Shown: positions 56,640 to 64,000 of the stretch, one piece after another
How the letters are laid out: every line of letters starts with the position of its first letter
Numbering within the stretch: position 1 is the first letter of the stretch
Origin: Terebella lapidaria
Lineage: Eukaryota; Annelida; Polychaeta; Terebellida; Terebellidae
Reading direction: 5' to 3'
DNA: 64,000 bases
NCBI GenBank assembly: GCA_949152475.1
Contig: OX424569.1
Span: forward strand, 24,721,950-24,785,949
Translations under genes and position numbers: made by a program
The notes under the pieces: generated by a model
Databases searched by the model: none
Told to the model about the DNA's origin: nothing
Seen by the model: the letters and a program-made list of their open reading frames with translations, nothing else

Positions 56640-59600
56640 CATTTGAAGCCATAATTTTTCTTCAAGGTCAATGATGATCAAATTCAAAGGTACCACTAAA
56701 ATCGCCATGAATCAATATTTCAATATTTTATTTCATACAGCTTCCACGATGAGCTGTTATCATGGGAAATAGAAGAAATTCCAGAAATATACAGGTCCCA
56801 CGATGAGCTGTTTATGGGAAATGGAAAACTCCAACCATACATTTTTCCGTTCATTATGCTCGTCTACGAATTACGTATACATGAGCACTCCTTTTTCATC
56901 TGATCGTTCTAAACAGAAAATTCGGCTGAACACGTGAGTAGGAAATAATGGAGTAACAATGGAAAAATATAATGGAAATAATTTTTTAAAAAGTCATACA
57001 AAAAACTCAGTCTAAGGACTAAAAGTCGAAGAACATCCGTTTCTCATACTCACTGATACTGCACAATTATAAATATTGTCATATCACTTCCATCGTTTTC
57101 ATAATATTCAGTAATACGGCGTCCACCGACGCCTCAAAAATAATCGTCCGTTATCTTTTGATAACGCCGTCGTCCAACGAGTATATGGCACTTGAAATTT
57201 ATGTAATCACTAGTCCCACCAATAAGAATGGTGTCATACCTGTGCATCTTAGGAATGATAGCACACCAGGGTCTTTGGTCTAAAGTGCATATCCACTCGA
57301 TAGATGGCGCACTAGTCTTACGTTGCCACAACTTACTGTATCCTTGTTGGCGAAAAAAAAGTGGGTCACAAAATGTTTTCCAAACATCTAATAAATATCA
57401 TTAAAAAATTCATGAACATTTCAATAGAGACATTTTGAAAACAACCGCAGATTATTTTCAATAAATATGCATCAAACATTGAAGTTAATAGACACATTTT
57501 GAAACTATTCAGAAACATTTCAATAACACACATGAAACATCATGAATATGTTGTCATAAAAACATTTCGATGGTACCATTTTGGAAACACTCAGGAAGTA
57601 TTTCCCAAACAGGCATGGAACATCGTGAATATGTTGCCATGAAAACATCTTGTCATGATAGAAACAATTTGAAAACATCCAGAAGACATTTCTTTATGAG
57701 GCTTCACCTCAAACATTGTGAATGTGTCTTGAAGTGATTTTATAGAATAAAAGTGAAAATATTCAGAAAACATGAACTCATATTTTTAGATACTATCAAA
57801 ATAGTGTGTATAGTGTACAGTGTAAGGCATCCCTATAGAATATCTGTGCTACAATTGATTAGATTTGGAGGCTACCAGTAATATTCGCATCCCCGAGCGT
57901 TATTACTAGTAGCAAGAAGCAAACGATTTGTTTGTAGAATATAGAGTCAAAATATTATAACTCATTAAGCAAACAAACTTTCATCTATAGAAACATAGAT
58001 CAAAGTGATTTCTGATATGAATTCATAAAAAAAAAGTTAAGTCCAACATAAAACCTCGAACTGGTTTGAGGTCAGAAATAACTTCGTTTTTAGTTGTCGA
58101 TCAATTCGAAATTTTATATCCATTCCACTTTTATTTCATAGTTTAATCTATATTTTAACCCATACAACTTCCACGATGAGCTGTTATCATAGGAAATGTA
58201 AGAAATTCAAAAAAATATCAACCTAATTTCCTCGTTCATTGCCATACTTCTCTCCAAATTAAGTAAACATGCTCCTTTTCCATTAACCACTGAAAGCGCC
58301 ATGACTCCACACTTGAATGTGACAATACTTTGAGCTTTACCGTCAGTATCTCATAATTAAAATCCATATAAAGGTCCCACGATGAGCTGTTTTATGGGAA
58401 ATGGAAAAATTCAACCATAAATTTTCCTGTTTATTATACTCGTCTACAAATTATGTATATATGCTCCTTTTTCATGAGATCGTTCTAAATAAAACAAAAT
58501 TCGGCTGAAAACATGAGTAGGAAATAATGGAATAATATTGCAAAAATATAATGAAGATAATAAAAAAAAAGAAAAACTCAATCCAAGGACTGGAAGTCAA
58601 AGAACATCCATTTCTCATAATAGTGCACATCTAAAAATGTTGTCATATGACTTCCATTATTTTAATAATATTCAGTGATACGGCGTCCACCGACGCCTCA
58701 AAAATAATCGTCCGTTATCTTTTGATAACGCCGTCGTCCAACGAGTCTATGGCATTTGAAAATTATGTAATCACTAGACCCACCAATAAGAATGGTGTCA
58801 TACCTGTGTACCATGGGAATGATAGCACACCAGGGGCTTTGGTCTAACGTGCATACCCACTCGATAGATGGCGTGCTAGTCTTACGTTGTCACAACTTAC
58901 CTTATCCCTGTTGGCGAAATAAAAGTGGGTCACAAAATGTTTTCCAAACATCTAATGAATATCATTAAAAAAATTCATGAACATTTCAATAGAGACATTC
59001 TGAAAAGCGCACATTATTTTCATATAAATATGTATCAAACATTGAAGTTAATAGACACATTTTGAAACTATTCAGAAACATTTCAATAACACACATGAAA
59101 CATCATGGATATATGTTGTCATGAAATCATTCCGATAGTAACATTTTGGAAACACTCAGGAAGCATTTCCCAAACAGGCATGGAACATCATGAATATGTT
59201 GCCATGAAAACATCTTGTTAGAAACAATTTGAAAACATCCAGAAGACATTTCTTCATGTGGCTTCACCCCAAACATTGTGAATGTGTCTTGAAGCAATTT
59301 TATAGAATAAAAGTGAAAATATTCATAAAACATGGACTCATGTGATTAGATACTATCAAACCGCTGTAGAGTGTGTAGGGCATGCTTCTCTATAGAATAT
59401 CTGTGCTACAATTGATTAAATTTGGAGGCTGATGTACGCATCCCCGGGCGTTCTTACTAGTAGCCTGAAGCAAACGACCTGTTTATAGAATTAAAAAGTC
59501 GAAATATTATAACTCATTAAGCAAACAAACTTTCATTTATAGAAAGATAGATCAAAATGATTTCCGAAATGAATTCCTGAAAAAGTTGAGTTCAACATAA

Positions 59601-61400
59601 AACCTCGAACCAGTTTGAGATCATAAATAACTTCGTTTTTGGTTGTCGATCAATTCGAAAGTTCACATCCATTCCAATTTTATCCATATTTTATACAGCT
59701 TCCACGATGAGCTGCTATGATGGGAAATGGAAGAAATTCTAGAAATTTCAACATAAGTTTCCCGCTCATTGCTTTACTCCTAATTACGTACATACGAGTT
59801 CCTTAGGCATGTGTTGAAAGTGACCACAATAGAAATAATAATACAAAAAATCAAAGGAAAAAAGATAGCCCAAGGACTAAACGTAAAAGAACATCCATTC
59901 TTTACACTGTAATTCAAACTTTATATATGATATATGTCATATGATTTCCACGTTGTAATAACTAAACAACTCGTCCCCACTAGCTCACTCTAACAAACAA
60001 ATTTAATCTATTTTGTGATACGGCGTCCACCGACGCCTCAAAAATAATCGTCCGTTATCTTTTGATAACGCCGTCGTCCAACGAGACTCAGGCACTTGAA
60101 CTTTGAGTATTCGCCAGTCCTACCAATAAAAATGGTGTCATACCTGTGTACCATCGCGAATGATAGCACACTAGGGTTTTTGGTCTAACATGCAATCACT
60201 CGATAGATGGCGCGCTAGTCTAACGTTGTCACAATTTATCCTTGTTAGCAATTAAAATCGGATCGCGCAATTAAGACACTATATCCAGCCAACATAAAAT
60301 GTTCTCAAAACATCTAATATATGTCATAAAACAATTTTTCATGAGCATTTCAATAGAGACATTTTGAAAACACCCGTAAATTATTTTCATAATATGCATG
60401 AAACATTGAAGTAAATAACGTGCCGTCACGGTGTGGTTCTGGTGGCCAACAAACATACATTTTTGTGTTATCTAAGTAATTTGAGTCCTAAATGGAGTAC
60501 TGCTTATATTAAATAAAAGGTATAATGTTTGTTGGTCACCAGAATATCACACCGTGACTTACAAGCCCCATACAAAACATTGATGGAAACATTTTGAAAA
60601 TTTTCAGAAACATTTCACTAACAGGCATGAAACATCATAAATATGTTGCCATGAAACATTTTGAAAGAAATATTTCGAAAATATTCAGTAAACATTCCCA
60701 AAACAGACATGGAACATCCTGATTATATTGCTATGAAAACATTTTGATAGAAACATTTTCGAAACACGCAGAAAACATTTCACTAACAGGCATGAAACAT
60801 CATGATTATGGTGCCATGAAACATTTTCATAGAAACATTTTGAAACATCCAGAAAACGCATTTCCTAACCAGGCATGAAACATCGTGAAATGTGAATACG
60901 TTGTCATGAAAACTTTTCAACAGTAACATTTTGAAAACATTCAGGAAACATTTACAAAACAGGCATTGGACATTGTGAATACGTTGCCAAGAAAACATGT
61001 TGATAGAAACAATTTTGAAAACATCCAGAAGACATTCCTTTGTGAGCTTCACCCAAACATTGTGAATATGTCTTGAAGCCATTTTATAGAATAAAAGTGA
61101 AAATATTCAGGAGACATAAAATCAAACAGCTGAAGAGTGTGTAAGGCATGTTTCACTTCAGAATATCCGTGCTGTAATTGATTAGACTTGGAGGCTAATA
61201 TTCGCATCTTCGGGTGTTCTTATTTACTAGTAGCCGGAAGCAATTAAACGATTTGTTAATAGAGTAATAAAGTTGAAATATCTAACTCCTTAAACAAACA
61301 ACTTCGATTGAATTGAAATACAGAAACATATAGATCAAAATGTTTTCTTAAATGGATTTTTTTAAAAGTCAAGTTCAACACAAAACCTCGAAACGGTTTG
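56640..61400. repeat. tandem array of about 1.3-1.6 kb units
   Basis: The marker GTCCACCGACGCCTC followed by the hairpin CGTTATCTTTTGATAACG occurs at 57121, 58685 and 60025, so unit lengths are 1,564 and 1,340. Each unit also has a block of AAACATTTTGAAAAC-like short repeats, a GCATCCCCGGGCG-like block and TCCACGATGAGCTG. A lone marker lies at about 54328-54380. No coding sequence was recognised. Confidence 0.75.
60419..60566. mobile_element. inverted-repeat element family C, short copy
   Basis: GTCACGGTGTGGTTCTGGTG at the left pairs with CACCAGAATATCACACCGTG at the right. The inner TGAGTCCTAAATGGAGTACT resembles the 52812-53475 copy. Inserted within the last tandem unit of the array. Confidence 0.6.
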
Positions 61401-61696
61401 AGGCCATTGGCGGCCTATTTGGTTGTCAAATTTCTATCCATCCACTTCTAGTTCTACTTATAAAATTGATCTGCAAAAGTTGACAATTAACCTTAATCTC
61501 CAAAAGCAAGAACACCATTGATTCCGTTTTTTCGTCGCACACACCAAAGTTTACAGTCCGTGATTTAGACGAAGTGTGAGGGGTCAAGGTCATTCAACAC
61601 GTTGACTGGTTTCCGGCGACTTGATTGACCGTCAAAAACAAACAGAAACGTGTACCGGCATTTGGATTTGGGCGGTCGACCACGAAAACTCCGAAG

Positions 61697-63326
<1,630 letters not shown>

Positions 63327-64000
63327 GTTTTGTACGCTTCCCTAACTGGTATAAAAGAATGCTGTGTCAATTTATCTCGAAAGTTGATTTTTTTTCTTTT
63401 GTACAACAAAAGGGGCCGTTATTTTTGCAAATCAGCCTCGAGGCTGTGATATTGTTACTTTATAGCATGAATTGGTAGTTTATTAGGGGAAAAGAATTAG
63501 CTGGTCAGAAGTGAAACAAAATGTAGAAATACTCTTGTTGTTCTTGTTAAATTGGTTACCGTAATATTTTTGCAGCAGCTCATTTGGAAACACCAAAGAT
63601 CAACATAGGGTGAATTACAATAAGCATTATTTATTGTACATTCACATGAAATCCAAGTACTATGGTCATAATTTGTATGAATTTGCATGTATTAATTTGT
63701 ATGAACCATCAAATGGATGTTAAGATTGTTTGCTGAACTGAAGTTTCCTGATAATAAAAAAAGATGTAAAGATATGTGGAAACACACTAAAAAGTGACAG
63801 GAAATGTCAAGTTGAAACAATGGTGTGTTCATTGAGAGGGTGGTATTGATTGTTGCGTGGCAACTAGCATGTGGATGGTCAAGTTTGACATTACACCAAT
63901 TTTGATACAATGATCCAACTGTCATTGAAAATATCCCAATATTATAATGTATTACATGCATGAATGTATATTTTCACCGAGCATATCGGCACTAGCATCA
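63327..64000 (+). other. AK2: AK2 3' untranslated region and downstream sequence
   Basis: AT-rich, non-coding, with a candidate AATAAA polyadenylation signal at 63753-63758. Nothing else recognised to the window end. Confidence 0.45.
63753..63758 (+). terminator. candidate AK2 polyadenylation signal AATAAA
   Basis: Canonical hexamer about 430 bases after the AK2 stop. No transcript evidence. Confidence 0.4.

Larger units (their letters stand above)
52118..61696. other. intergenic stretch between divergent SNX17 and AK2
   Basis: Holds the presumed SNX17 and AK2 promoters at its two ends, several inverted-repeat elements, a reverse copy of repeat family B and a tandem array of 1.3-1.6 kb units (about 56640-61400). 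No gene was recognised; open frames are short. Confidence 0.6.

Overview
The window is animal nuclear DNA, most likely from a marine invertebrate. Genes are intron-rich with GT-AG splicing, three conserved metazoan proteins can be read exon by exon, and the spaces between exons are packed with foldback elements, satellites and retrotransposons. The sequence alone does not fix the species; an invertebrate deuterostome or a lophotrochozoan both fit.

Three host genes are present. WDR35/IFT121 (+, about 1050-33766) lacks only its short first exon and encodes the ciliary IFT-A subunit. SNX17 (-, 37143-52117) is complete in 16 exons and adds up to 479 residues; it encodes an endosomal cargo-recycling sorting nexin. 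AK2 (+, 61697-63326) is complete in five exons and 241 residues; it encodes an adenylate kinase of the mitochondrial intermembrane space type. WDR35 and SNX17 converge on a 3.4 kb intergenic stretch, and SNX17 and AK2 diverge from a 9.6 kb repeat-rich stretch.

One WDR35 intron, between the exons ending at 11846 and starting at 31274, is blown up to about 19.4 kb by nested retrotransposons. The outer layer is a DIRS-type tyrosine-recombinase retrotransposon (11911-30838, sense to WDR35) with inverted terminal repeats, an internal complementary region, a Gag-like frame, an RT-RNase H-methyltransferase frame and a tyrosine recombinase. Inside its first ORF sits a 10,937-bp Ty3/gypsy element on the minus strand (13862-24798). 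Its two 896-bp LTRs look identical, its target duplication is CATG and its primer site matches tRNA-His. A third insertion of about 1.15 kb (12451-13600) also splits the DIRS ORF1.

The most unusual object is the Ty3/gypsy element. In the position where an env gene might sit it has a 362-codon ORF that reads like a small transcription activator: acidic N-terminus, basic region, two C2H2 zinc fingers and a C-terminal coiled coil. The ORF has its own TATA motif, preceded by an array of a 15-bp motif (core TTCGCGGAA in element orientation). The same motif is arrayed before the LTR TATA box and has also spread into the gag coding region. This suggests, but does not prove, an element that encodes its own regulator and carries that regulator's binding sites.

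The SNX17 introns hold a repeat family whose internal 134-bp satellite is built of AGGTCA nuclear-receptor half-sites, including direct repeats with 1-bp spacing. Part of it is arranged as a 402-bp three-monomer higher-order repeat. Several small inverted-repeat elements with visible target duplications, a decayed RecQ-like helicase fragment and a tandem array of 1.3-1.6 kb units fill the rest.
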